Shown in pieces: positions 1-7,519 of a stretch of 64,000 nt of DNA. Source of the stretch: Actinomycetota bacterium (lineage in GTDB: Bacteria; Actinomycetota; Acidimicrobiia; Acidimicrobiales; Ilumatobacteraceae); assembly GCA_016870865.1 (NCBI GenBank), contig VGAC01000005.1:62001-126000 (forward strand), read 5' to 3'. Within the stretch, counting starts at the first letter, position 1. Every line of letters begins with the position of its first letter. The notes under the pieces were generated by a model, which saw nothing but the letters and a program-made list of their open reading frames with translations, made no database searches and was not told the origin of the DNA. A program made the translations under genes and the position numbers.

Positions 1-137
1 CGGTGCACCACGTCGGTGACGGGGATGTGGCGGTTCAAGAAGAACGGACCGGCCCCGAAGTTCCGCGCCCAGGCGTGTGCGGCCTGCTGCGGGTCGTCGA
101 CCACGTAGGCGATCTGGACCGCGGGACCAAAGATCAT
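1..137 (-). CDS. VOC (glyoxalase-like) family protein, 3' part missing
   Basis: Only the first 45 codons lie in the window; the gene continues past the left edge. The reverse strand reads MIFGPAVQIAYVVDDPQ and then a WARNFGAGPFF stretch. The latter closely resembles the N-terminal half-module of the VOC protein at 21619-22167, which has YWHDTFGAGPFSV at the equivalent place. VOC folds bind a metal and act as lyases, isomerases or dioxygenases, but the ligands are not visible here. The ATG at 137 overlaps the TGA of the small upstream gene (ATGA), so the two are translationally coupled. Family call is good; substrate unknown. Confidence 0.7.
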   Translation of the reverse strand, partial: MIFGPAVQIAYVVDDPQQAAHAWARNFGAGPFFLNRHIPVTDVVH

Positions 138-307
138 CGGATTTTCGCGACGAACAGGCTGAGGAGACCGACGAAGGCCCCGCCGAACGAGGTGACGGCG
201 GTCGAGCGCTTCGTGACCAGGGCGTCGGGTCGGGTGTCGATGTGAAGAACGCAGGCGACACCGGCCCACCCGCTCGGCGGGCGGTGTTCCATCAAAGCAC
301 CGCACAC
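134..307 (-). CDS. small hypothetical protein, 57 aa, coupled to the VOC gene
   Basis: I do not recognise this protein. The frame opens with GTG at 307 (an in-frame stop lies at 319-317) and ends in a TGA that overlaps the ATG of the VOC gene. Third codon positions are strongly G/C, as in neighbouring genes, which supports real coding. A TAGAGT hexamer ends six bases before the GTG and there is no Shine-Dalgarno sequence, the pattern of a leaderless transcript. The C-terminal third is glycine-rich and hydrophobic (GGAFVGLLSLFVAKIR), so it may touch a membrane. ATG at 292 is an alternative start. Function unknown. Confidence 0.5.
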   Translation of the reverse strand: MCGALMEHRPPSGWAGVACVLHIDTRPDALVTKRSTAVTSFGGAFVGLLSLFVAKIR

Positions 308-313
308 GTCGTC

Positions 314-319
314 ACTCTA
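314..319 (-). promoter_or_regulatory. -10 element (TAGAGT) for a leaderless transcript
   Basis: TAGAGT on the reverse strand is followed by six bases and then the GTG at 307. The spacing places the transcription start at or next to the start codon. No -35 match is obvious. Confidence 0.45.
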
Positions 320-387
320 GACCCCTTGCTCATCGCCGCACAGGTGGTCGTCGTGTCGGGTCCGGGTGTGCGTTGCGGAAGGTCTGA

Positions 388-393
388 CAGACT
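388..393 (+). promoter_or_regulatory. -10-like element (CAGACT) before the dehydrogenase
   Basis: CAGACT ends six bases before the ATG at 400, with no Shine-Dalgarno sequence between. The first base departs from the TANNNT pattern seen elsewhere in the window. The same CAGACT occurs seven bases before the ATG at 54141, which supports its being a weaker variant of the same signal. Confidence 0.35.
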
Positions 394-399
394 GACGTC

Positions 400-1266
400 A
401 TGACGCGTGTGGGGTTCGTGGGTCTCGGTGTGATGGGCTATCCGATGGCGGGACATCTGGTCAACGCGGGCCACGACGTGAGCGTGTTCAACAGGTCGCC
501 CGACAAGGCCGGGAAGTGGGCGCAGCACCACGTTGGTCGTGCGTTGCCCACACCGCGTGAGGTCGCCGCGGTGAGCGACGTGGTGATGGTGTGCGTGGGC
601 AACGACGATGACGTGCGCAGTGTCGTCAACGGCCCGGATGGTGTGCTCGCCGGACTAAACAAGGGTGGGATCCTCGTCGACCACACCACGACGTCGGCGA
701 CCCTGGCCCGCGAACTAGCCGTCGTCGCGGCGGCTGCGGGGGTGGGTTTCGTCGATGCTCCTGTGTCGGGCGGGCAGGCGGGGGCCGAGAACGGCTCGTT
801 GACGGTGATGTGCGGTGCCAACGACGAAGGTGTCTACGGCCGGGCGCGTGAAGTCGTCATGTCGTATGCGCGGGCCTGTGAACGTCTGGGCGGGGCGGGT
901 AGTGGTCAACTCGCCAAGATGGTCAACCAGATCTGCATCGCGGGTATCGTCGAGGGCCTGTCCGAGGGGATCAATTTTGCGCAGCGCGCGGGACTCGACA
1001 TCGAGCAGTTGATCGGCGTGATCTCCCAGGGCGCGGCTGGATCGTGGCAGATGGTGAACCGTTCGTCGACAATGGCGCGCAACGAATTCGATTTCGGGTT
1101 CGCGGTCGAGTGGATGCGCAAGGATCTCGGCTTCTGCCTCGACGAGGCACGCCGCAACGACACCCGTCTGCCCCTCATCGAACTCGTCGACGGGTTCTAC
1201 GCCGAGGTCGAGGCGATGGGTGGCCGACGCTGGGACACCAGCAGCCTCATCGCGCGACTGCGCTGA
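400..1266 (+). CDS. NAD(P)-dependent 3-hydroxyisobutyrate dehydrogenase-family oxidoreductase
   Basis: A 288-residue beta-hydroxyacid dehydrogenase. The N-terminus carries the dinucleotide-binding GFVGLGVMG (residues 5-13), followed by the family substrate signature around residues 120-135 (DAPVSGGQAGAENG). The conserved lysine lies in KMVNQ near residue 173. The C-terminal part is the all-helical 6-phosphogluconate-dehydrogenase-like domain. Such enzymes oxidise 3-hydroxyisobutyrate or reduce small semialdehydes such as tartronate semialdehyde. The adjacent convergent SDR and aminotransferase suggest amino-acid or beta-hydroxyacid catabolism, but the exact substrate cannot be read from sequence. 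The start is set by the -10-like hexamer just upstream. Confidence 0.85.
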   Translation: MTRVGFVGLGVMGYPMAGHLVNAGHDVSVFNRSPDKAGKWAQHHVGRALPTPREVAAVSDVVMVCVGNDDDVRSVVNGPDGVLAGLNKGGILVDHTTTSATLARELAVVAAAAGVGFVDAPVSGGQAGAENGSLTVMCGANDEGVYGRAREVVMSYARACERLGGAGSGQLAKMVNQICIAGIVEGLSEGINFAQRAGLDIEQLIGVISQGAAGSWQMVNRSSTMARNEFDFGFAVEWMRKDLGFCLDEARRNDTRLPLIELVDGFYAEVEAMGGRRWDTSSLIARLR

Positions 1267-1269
1267 GGT

Positions 1270-2007
1270 TCAACCCAGCGTCGGCTCGGGCAGACGAGTG
1301 GTGGGCTGGCCGGGAAACACGACCCAGTGGGCACCCGGGGTGGGTTCTGCGATCGCCAGCTGCGCGGCCTCGACAACGCGGTCGACCGTGAGAACCTCGA
1401 AGCCGGTCTCACGTATCTGCGCCTGCTGTTCTTTGGGTACGAGCGGCGTGTCGACGAAGAACGGGCAGATCGCCGAGAGGCACACACCGCGTTCGTGAAG
1501 TGCGGGCGCAAGGGACTTCACGAAACCGCTGACCGCGTGCTTGGAGAGCCCGTAGATGGGGTCCGCGGGAATGGGGTAGATGCTCGCCATCGACGCCGTG
1601 ACGAGGATGTCCCCCGAGCCGCGGGCGACCATTGCCGGAGCAAGGTGAGCTATGCCGAAAACGACACCGTCGACGTTGACGCCGAGTGTTCGGCGGTAGG
1701 CGGCGAGATCAAACGACGAGAAGGGCGAGGTATCGGGGGCGCCGAAGACGAGGTCGCCCGTCGCGACGCCGGCATTCAAAAAGACGACGTCAAAGGCGTC
1801 GTTGGCCACCGCGAACCTTCGCCATTCCGTTTCGTCGCGCACATCGAGACGAAAATAGGCGCAGCCGAGTTCGGTGGCGAGTGTCTTGCCGTCGAAGTCG
1901 TTCACGTCGGTGATGGTGACGTCGTGACCGAGGTTCGACCAGTGTCTGGCGATGGCGGCTCCGATACCGCTGGCACCGCCCGTCACGAGGATGCGCGAAG
2001 TGCTCAC
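1270..2007 (-). CDS. SDR-family oxidoreductase
   Basis: A 245-residue classical short-chain dehydrogenase. It shows TGGASGIG near residue 9 (cofactor binding), LNAG (residues about 77-80), the catalytic serine in TASMAS and the YGLSK catalytic pair. The GTG at 2007 is chosen because it overlaps the TGA of the upstream aminotransferase gene (GTGA), the usual coupling in this window. Sequence farther upstream in this frame belongs to the aminotransferase gene. It ends three bases from the convergent dehydrogenase. Cofactor and substrate are not evident; coupling to an aminotransferase suggests it acts on an aldehyde or ketone made by transamination. Confidence 0.85.
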   Translation of the reverse strand: MSTSRILVTGGASGIGAAIARHWSNLGHDVTITDVNDFDGKTLATELGCAYFRLDVRDETEWRRFAVANDAFDVVFLNAGVATGDLVFGAPDTSPFSSFDLAAYRRTLGVNVDGVVFGIAHLAPAMVARGSGDILVTASMASIYPIPADPIYGLSKHAVSGFVKSLAPALHERGVCLSAICPFFVDTPLVPKEQQAQIRETGFEVLTVDRVVEAAQLAIAEPTPGAHWVVFPGQPTTRLPEPTLG

Positions 2008-3254
2008 TTGCCGGCCTCTGCGACCATCGTGGCCGTCGTGGTTGCAAAGACGTCGATCAGGCGGTCGAGTTCGCCGTCGGTGATGACGAGCGGGGGACAA
2101 AACGAGTTCGTATCGGTGTTCAGACCACGTGTGATCGCCCCGGCCGTGAGCATGCGGTCACGAACAACGAACGGGTCGACACCCGCTTTGTGGGCGGCCG
2201 CCCACACCGCCACACAACCGCGGGCATGGTCGATCGTCCCGTCGTCGGCGAGTGCGCCGAGGCCCGAAGCGAGTCGACAGCCGATGTGCACCGCGCGTTC
2301 GAGCAGCCCTTCGCGTTCGATGATGTCGAGGTTCGTGATTGCGGCGGCGCACGCGGTGGCGTGGCCCGAATAGGTGTAGCCGTGGCGCAGGAGGAAACCG
2401 GGGTCGGACTCGATGGGGTCGCACACGCTCCGCGAGAGGATGACTCCACCCAGTGGTTGGTAGCCCGACGTGACGGCCTTTGCAAACGTCAGCAGGTCCG
2501 GCGTGACACCGAAGTGCTGGGCACCGAACCACGTACCGAGGCGACCGAAGGCGGTGATCACCTCGTCGAAGATGAGGTAGGCGCCGTGCTGGTCGCAGAG
2601 ACGACGCAGTTGCATGAGGTAGCCGTCGGCCGGTGGGAACACACCACCGGCACCCTGTACGGGTTCGCTGATGACGGCAGCGAGCCGTTGGGAGTTCTCG
2701 GACATCAGTTTCGCGAGTCCTTCGATGTCGTCGGGCTCGACGTGCAGCACATCGCCGACCAATGGTCCATAACCGGCACGGTTCGGTGGAATTCCCTGTG
2801 CGCTGGTTCCGCCGTAGTTCGTGCCGTGATAGCCGCGTCCGCGCGAAATGATGAGCGTACGTTCGGGCCGGCCTGACTGCACGTGGGCCAGACGCGCCAA
2901 CTTCATCGCCGAGTCGACGGCCTCTGATCCGCTGTTGCACAGGAACACACGTGCCTGTTCGATGGGTGACAAATCGGCGAGGCGTTCACAGAGCTCGTCG
3001 GCAACGCGGGTGGTGAACGGGTCGAATGCCGAGTATGCCTCGATCGTTGCGACCTGCTGCGCGATCGCGTCGGCCATCTCGCGCCGTCCATGGCCGATCG
3101 CGCAGTACCAGAGGCTTGCCATACCGTCGATGTACTCGTTGCCGTCGATGTCGTAGATGCGCGCACCATCACCGCGCGCGACCGTGATGAATCGCTCCCG
3201 GGTGGGCTTGGCGAACGGGTGCAGGAAGCGGGGCAGGCCAAGCGGCTGGGGCAT
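2004..3254 (-). CDS. class III pyridoxal-phosphate aminotransferase (omega-aminotransferase type)
   Basis: A 416-residue fold-type I aminotransferase. It has the NSGSEAVDSAMKLAR phosphate-site region (about residues 105-120), the FDEVITAFGR segment with the PLP-pyridine aspartate (about 230-239) and the Schiff-base lysine in TFAKAVTSGYQPLGG (about 258-273). This pattern matches beta-alanine/pyruvate, taurine/pyruvate and other omega-amine transaminases; the amine donor cannot be settled from sequence. It is transcribed away from the rhamnose operon across 33 bases and is coupled to a downstream SDR by a 4-base overlap, so the pair probably converts an amine to an aldehyde and then to an acid or alcohol. 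Confidence 0.88.
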   Translation of the reverse strand: MPQPLGLPRFLHPFAKPTRERFITVARGDGARIYDIDGNEYIDGMASLWYCAIGHGRREMADAIAQQVATIEAYSAFDPFTTRVADELCERLADLSPIEQARVFLCNSGSEAVDSAMKLARLAHVQSGRPERTLIISRGRGYHGTNYGGTSAQGIPPNRAGYGPLVGDVLHVEPDDIEGLAKLMSENSQRLAAVISEPVQGAGGVFPPADGYLMQLRRLCDQHGAYLIFDEVITAFGRLGTWFGAQHFGVTPDLLTFAKAVTSGYQPLGGVILSRSVCDPIESDPGFLLRHGYTYSGHATACAAAITNLDIIEREGLLERAVHIGCRLASGLGALADDGTIDHARGCVAVWAAAHKAGVDPFVVRDRMLTAGAITRGLNTDTNSFCPPLVITDGELDRLIDVFATTTATMVAEAGK

Positions 3255-3273
3255 GTTCTGATGGTAGGTCGCC

Positions 3274-3279
3274 TAGGAT
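3274..3279 (+). promoter_or_regulatory. -10 element (TAGGAT) of the rhamnose operon
   Basis: TAGGAT ends eight bases before the ATG at 3288, and no ribosome-binding site is present. A leaderless or nearly leaderless mRNA is implied. It lies in the short divergent gap shared with the aminotransferase gene. Confidence 0.5.
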
Positions 3280-3287
3280 GTCGGGCG

Positions 3288-4373
3288 ATGAAGGGGCTCA
3301 TTCTTTCGGGTGGCGCGGGCACGCGACTGCGGCCCATCACCCACACCAGCGCCAAGCAACTGGTGCCCATCGCCAACAAGCCGATTCTCTTCTACGGCAT
3401 CGAGGCGATGGTCGGGGCGGGTATCGGTGAGATCGGCATCATCGTCGGTGACACGGGCGACGAAATCCGCGCCGCCGTCGGCGACGGCTCCCGCTTCGGC
3501 GTCAAGGTGACCTACATTCCCCAGGACGCCCCGCTCGGACTGGCCCACTGCGTGCTCATCGCCCAAGACTTCCTCGGTGACGACGATTTCGTCATGTACC
3601 TCGGGGACAACATGCTCCAGCAGGGTCTCACCGACTTCGTGAAGCGTTTCGAGGCGGCACGCGCGGCCGGGGGTGCCGCGGCGCCGAACGCTCAGATTCT
3701 CCTCTGCGAGGTCGACGACCCGCGATCGTTCGGTGTGGCCGAAGTCGACGCGCGGGGAGAAGTCGTGCGACTCGTCGAGAAGCCCAAGGATCCCCCGTCG
3801 AACCTCGCGCTCGTGGGCGTCTATCTCTTCGACAAGACCGTGAACACGGCGGTGCGCGCGATCAAGCCGTCGGCACGCGGCGAGTTGGAGATCACCGACG
3901 CCATTCAGTGGTTGGTCGACAACAAGCACCGTGTCCGTCACGAGGTGTTGCACGGTTGGTGGATCGACACCGGCAAGAAGGACCCGCTGCTCGAATGCAA
4001 TCGCCTCGTCCTGGAGGTTCTCGAGTCACGCAACGACGGCAGCGTCGATGCCGGCTCGCAGATCGAGGGTCGCGTCGTCATCGAATCGGGCGCCAAGATC
4101 GAAAACTCGCGCATCCGTGGACCGGTTGTCATCGGCTCGGGCAGCGTCGTGCGTAACAGCTACATCGGCCCCTACACATCGGTTGGCAACAACTCCACCG
4201 TCACAGGCTCCGAAATCGAGCATTCGGTTCTCCTCGACGGAAGTTCGATCAGCGACATCAACCGCATGTCCGACTCGTTGGTCGGTCGCAACGTCACGGT
4301 CAAGCGTTCGGCACGGCGTCCGTCGGCCCTGCGCCTGATGCTCGGCGACGACAGCACCGTGGAAGTCGAATAG
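3288..4373 (+). CDS. rmlA: glucose-1-phosphate thymidylyltransferase, long form
   Basis: A 361-residue nucleotidyltransferase that makes dTDP-glucose from dTTP and glucose 1-phosphate, the first step to dTDP-L-rhamnose. The N-terminal signature GGAGTRLRP is at residues 8-16 and the metal-binding LGDN at 105-108. The EKP motif lies near residue 170. The C-terminal third consists of hexapeptide-like repeats (left-handed beta helix, from about residue 250). That makes it the long StrD-like form rather than the roughly 290-residue enterobacterial RmlA. It is first in the rmlA-rmlC-rmlB-rmlD order. The start is placed at 3288 because of the upstream -10 hexamer and because the conserved N-terminus begins there. 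Confidence 0.92.
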   Translation: MKGLILSGGAGTRLRPITHTSAKQLVPIANKPILFYGIEAMVGAGIGEIGIIVGDTGDEIRAAVGDGSRFGVKVTYIPQDAPLGLAHCVLIAQDFLGDDDFVMYLGDNMLQQGLTDFVKRFEAARAAGGAAAPNAQILLCEVDDPRSFGVAEVDARGEVVRLVEKPKDPPSNLALVGVYLFDKTVNTAVRAIKPSARGELEITDAIQWLVDNKHRVRHEVLHGWWIDTGKKDPLLECNRLVLEVLESRNDGSVDAGSQIEGRVVIESGAKIENSRIRGPVVIGSGSVVRNSYIGPYTSVGNNSTVTGSEIEHSVLLDGSSISDINRMSDSLVGRNVTVKRSARRPSALRLMLGDDSTVEVE

Positions 4374-4398
4374 TCCCCCATCAATCGAAGAGGATCAC

Positions 4399-4965
4399 AT
4401 GGCAGTCATCACTCCGTCAGACGTCATCGAGGGCGTGCACATCGTCGAACCTGCGATGCACGGCGACGAGCGCGGTTTTTTCATCGAGACGTATCGTCGT
4501 GAGTGGTTCCCGCAGGGACGTGAAATGATCCAGGCAAACCGCGGTGACCGTCAGCAGGGCTGTCTGGTTGGTCTCCACTACCACCTGCACCAGGCCGATT
4601 ACTGGTACGTGCCGTTCGGCAAATGTCGAGTGGTGCTGCACGACCTCCGCCAGGGTTCGCCGACCGACGGAGCCACCCAGATCATCGACCTCGGCGCACG
4701 CGACGACGCCACGCACGACCACCGCGGTGTCTTCATTCCACCGGGTGTCGCCCACGGGTTTGCAGCGCTGACGAAAATGACGATCACGTACCTCGTCGAC
4801 GGCTACTACAACCCCTCCGACGAATTGGGCGTCGCCTGGAACGATCCCCAGGTGGGTGCGGATTGGGGGGTTGCGGAACCGCTGTTGTCGAACCGTGACC
4901 AAAACAACCCGCTGCGTCGTGACATCTCAGCCCAGTGGCAGCCGCACTTCAACCTTCGTCCCTGA
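4399..4965 (+). CDS. rmlC: dTDP-4-dehydrorhamnose 3,5-epimerase
   Basis: A 188-residue cupin. It contains the DERGFFIETYR start of the RmlC fold (about residues 23-33), the catalytic histidine in GLHYH (about 58-62), the PPGVAHGFAAL strand (about 114-124) and the tyrosine-bearing YLVDGYYNP segment (about 134-142). It epimerises dTDP-4-keto-6-deoxyglucose at C3 and C5. A GAGGATC Shine-Dalgarno precedes the ATG. It lies 25 bases after rmlA and 28 bases before rmlB in one operon. Confidence 0.92.
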   Translation: MAVITPSDVIEGVHIVEPAMHGDERGFFIETYRREWFPQGREMIQANRGDRQQGCLVGLHYHLHQADYWYVPFGKCRVVLHDLRQGSPTDGATQIIDLGARDDATHDHRGVFIPPGVAHGFAALTKMTITYLVDGYYNPSDELGVAWNDPQVGADWGVAEPLLSNRDQNNPLRRDISAQWQPHFNLRP

Positions 4966-4993
4966 ACGCATTCACCGACACGGAGCACCCCTC

Positions 4994-5953
4994 ATGAAGC
5001 AGTTCGTCACCGGTGCTGCCGGATTCATCGGGTCCAACTACCTTCGCTACGTCCTGGACAACACCGACGACGAAGTGACCGTCTTCGACTCGCTGACCTA
5101 CGCGGGCAACCTCTCCACCTTGAAAGACGTCGACGACAACCCGCGCTTCAGGTTCGTGAAGGGCAACATCTGTGATCCCACCGCAGTTGCCGAGTCGATG
5201 AAGGGCCACGACGCCGTGGTCCATTTCGCCGCCGAAAGCCACGTCGACCGCTCGATCGACGGGTCCGAGGACTTCATCCTGACGAACTGTTTCGGCACCA
5301 ACGTCGTCGTCGACACAGCCCGCAAACTCAACATCGGTCGCGTGCTGCATATCGGCACCGACGAGGTGTACGGGTCCGTCGAGGTCGGGTCTTCGCTCGA
5401 AACCGACCCCCTCGAACCGCGCTCGCCCTATTCGGCCTCGAAGGCCGGCTCCGACCTCATCGCCCTTGCCTACCACCACACGCACGGAACGCCGGTGTTG
5501 GTGACCCGCTGCACCAACAACTTCGGTCCGTATCAGTATCCGGAGAAGGCGATACCGCTGTTCACGACCAACTTGATCGACGGCAAAAAGATTCCTCTCT
5601 ACGGTGACGGTCTCAATGAGCGCGACTGGTTGTTCGTCGACGATCACTGCTCGGGCGTCCATTTGGTGTTGACGAAGGGGAACGTCGGCGAGATCTACAA
5701 CATCGGTGCGGGCAACGAAACCCCCAACCGCGTGTTGGTCGACAAACTGCTCGGCATCTTCGGTGTGGGCGAAGAGATGGTGCACTACGTCGAGGATCGC
5801 AAGGGCCATGACCGGCGCTATTCGGTGAACATCGACAAGATCACCGCCCTGGGCTGGAGGAAGAAGCGAACGCTGGACGAGGCTCTGGCCGAAACCGTTG
5901 GGTGGTACCGCGACAACCGCTGGTGGTGGGAGCCGCTCAAGGCAAGATCGTGA
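4994..5953 (+). CDS. rmlB: dTDP-glucose 4,6-dehydratase
   Basis: A 319-residue extended SDR. It has an N-terminal GAAGFIGSNY (NAD binding), HFAAESHVDRS, the T-D-E triad in IGTDEVYGS (about residue 120) and the catalytic YSASK (about 146-150). A CTNNFGPYQYPEK substrate-binding segment follows. It converts dTDP-glucose to dTDP-4-keto-6-deoxyglucose using tightly bound NAD+. The ATG at 4994 starts directly before the first beta strand. The stop overlaps the rmlD start (GTGA). Confidence 0.95.
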   Translation: MKQFVTGAAGFIGSNYLRYVLDNTDDEVTVFDSLTYAGNLSTLKDVDDNPRFRFVKGNICDPTAVAESMKGHDAVVHFAAESHVDRSIDGSEDFILTNCFGTNVVVDTARKLNIGRVLHIGTDEVYGSVEVGSSLETDPLEPRSPYSASKAGSDLIALAYHHTHGTPVLVTRCTNNFGPYQYPEKAIPLFTTNLIDGKKIPLYGDGLNERDWLFVDDHCSGVHLVLTKGNVGEIYNIGAGNETPNRVLVDKLLGIFGVGEEMVHYVEDRKGHDRRYSVNIDKITALGWRKKRTLDEALAETVGWYRDNRWWWEPLKARS

Positions 5954-6798
5954 GGGTTCTCGTCACCGGCGCGGCCGGTCAGCTGGGAAACGAACTGGTC
6001 GGTGTGTTCTCGCGCGCAGATCATGAGGTCGTCGCCACGACGCACCAGTCCCTCGACATCTGCGACGTCACGGCGGTTGCGGCGATGCTCGACGCCGTGC
6101 GCCCCGACTGGGTCCTGCATGGTGCGGCTTGGACTGCGGTCGACGCCTGCGAGTCCGACCCCGACCGTGCAGATGCGGTGAACGGCGGGGGCACGCGCAA
6201 CATCGTCGCGGCCGCCGAGCGCGTCGGAGCACGCGTTCTCTACGTCAGCACCGACTACGTCTTCGACGGATCGAAGAGCGGCCCGTACCTCGAATCGGAT
6301 CTGCCCAACCCACAGTCGGCGTATGGTTCGTCGAAGCTTGCGGGTGAGCGCGCCATGCGACCGAACGACTTGATCGTGCGCATCTCCTGGGTGTGCGGCT
6401 ACCACGGCAACAACATGGTCAAGACGATCCTGCGCATTGCCGGCGCACAACCTTCTCTCAGTTTCGTCGACGACCAGGTTGGCCACCCCACGTTCGCCGA
6501 TGATGCGGCGGGGGGAATGCTGGCTCTCGTCGAGGCAGGCGCATCGGGACTCTTTCATCTCACGAACCAAGGTGCGGTCAGCTGGTGTGGTTTTGCCCGC
6601 GCCGTGCTGGAGGCCGCGGGCGACGACCCGGCGCGTGTCTCTGCCATCCGAACCGCCGACCTCCAGCCGCCACGACCCGCCAAGCGACCGGCCAACTCCG
6701 TTCTCGACAATGCGGCGATGCGCAACGCAGGCTTTGAACTCCTCGATGATTTCCGCGTGCCCCTGTCTCGGTTGGTTGGGCGACTGCTGGCAGACTGA
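5950..6798 (+). CDS. rmlD: dTDP-4-dehydrorhamnose reductase
   Basis: A 282-residue extended SDR that reduces dTDP-4-keto-L-rhamnose to dTDP-L-rhamnose. It shows TGAAGQLGNEL at the N-terminus, the STDYVFDG strand near residue 100 and the catalytic YGSSK (about 126-130). GTG at 5950 overlaps the rmlB TGA. With it the window holds all four enzymes of the pathway; the sugar probably goes to cell-wall glycan or exopolysaccharide. No rhamnosyltransferase is next to it. Confidence 0.92.
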   Translation: MRVLVTGAAGQLGNELVGVFSRADHEVVATTHQSLDICDVTAVAAMLDAVRPDWVLHGAAWTAVDACESDPDRADAVNGGGTRNIVAAAERVGARVLYVSTDYVFDGSKSGPYLESDLPNPQSAYGSSKLAGERAMRPNDLIVRISWVCGYHGNNMVKTILRIAGAQPSLSFVDDQVGHPTFADDAAGGMLALVEAGASGLFHLTNQGAVSWCGFARAVLEAAGDDPARVSAIRTADLQPPRPAKRPANSVLDNAAMRNAGFELLDDFRVPLSRLVGRLLAD

Positions 6799-6802
6799 CC
6801 CG

Positions 6803-7519
6803 ATGCGCGGCATCGGCACGATTACGAACTTTCTCACCATCATCGGTGGAACCGTCGTTGGTCTGGCGGTCGGTCGCTTCATCGCCGATCAGATGCGTAC
6901 GACGATCGAACAAGCCGTCGGCATGGTCACCATCGTGCTCGGTGTTGCGACGGCGGCGCAGTCCGACAACATCGTTTTCCCCCTCGTCAGCGTGGTGCTG
7001 GGTGGTATCGCCGGCGAAGTGATGCGCATCGAGCACGGTTTTTCGGTTCTTGGTCATTGGGTGAAGGCGAAAGCCGAGTCGGCGCTTGCGGGTCGGTCGC
7101 GGGAGGCGTCCTTCCATCCTCGGTTCGTGGAAGGCTTCGTCACGGCGACCTTGTTGTTCTCGATCGGCCCGATGTCGATTCTCGGGTCGATCGATGATGG
7201 CCTCGGTCGTGGAGCCCAGATCCTCATCGTGAAGTCTGCACTCGACGGTTTGGTCTCGATTCTCTTCGCCGCGACGATGGGTTGGGGCGTCGCGCTCAGC
7301 GCCTTCGTCGTGGCCGCCTATCAGGCTGTGATGACGCTGAGCGCCTCGGGCCTCGACGCGATTCTCGACGACCGAATGGTCCACGAAATGAGCGCAACCG
7401 GAGGCCTCATGGTGTTCGGCATCGGTCTTCGGTTCATGGACGTGAAGCCGATCAGGGTCGGCAGTCTGTTACCGGGGCTTGCGATCGCCCCGGTACTTGT
7501 TGCGCTGTTTGCCCGCTGA
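6803..7519 (+). CDS. DUF554 family membrane protein (YqgA/YdfK-like)
   Basis: A 238-residue integral membrane protein with about six or seven hydrophobic segments. The glycine-rich GTITNFLTIIGGTVVGLAVG start and the SIGPMSILGSIDDGL motif in the middle are typical of the DUF554 family, whose function is not established. The ATG at 6803 follows the rmlD stop by four bases, so it may be read from the rhamnose operon, though a functional link is not implied. Its last 51 bases overlap the 3' end of the convergent helicase gene. Confidence 0.8.
   Translation: MRGIGTITNFLTIIGGTVVGLAVGRFIADQMRTTIEQAVGMVTIVLGVATAAQSDNIVFPLVSVVLGGIAGEVMRIEHGFSVLGHWVKAKAESALAGRSREASFHPRFVEGFVTATLLFSIGPMSILGSIDDGLGRGAQILIVKSALDGLVSILFAATMGWGVALSAFVVAAYQAVMTLSASGLDAILDDRMVHEMSATGGLMVFGIGLRFMDVKPIRVGSLLPGLAIAPVLVALFAR

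Noticed and set aside
3090-3287. N-terminal extension of rmlA by 66 codons
   Set aside because: It would overlap the divergent aminotransferase gene; conserved sequence begins at 3288 and a -10 hexamer lies just before it.
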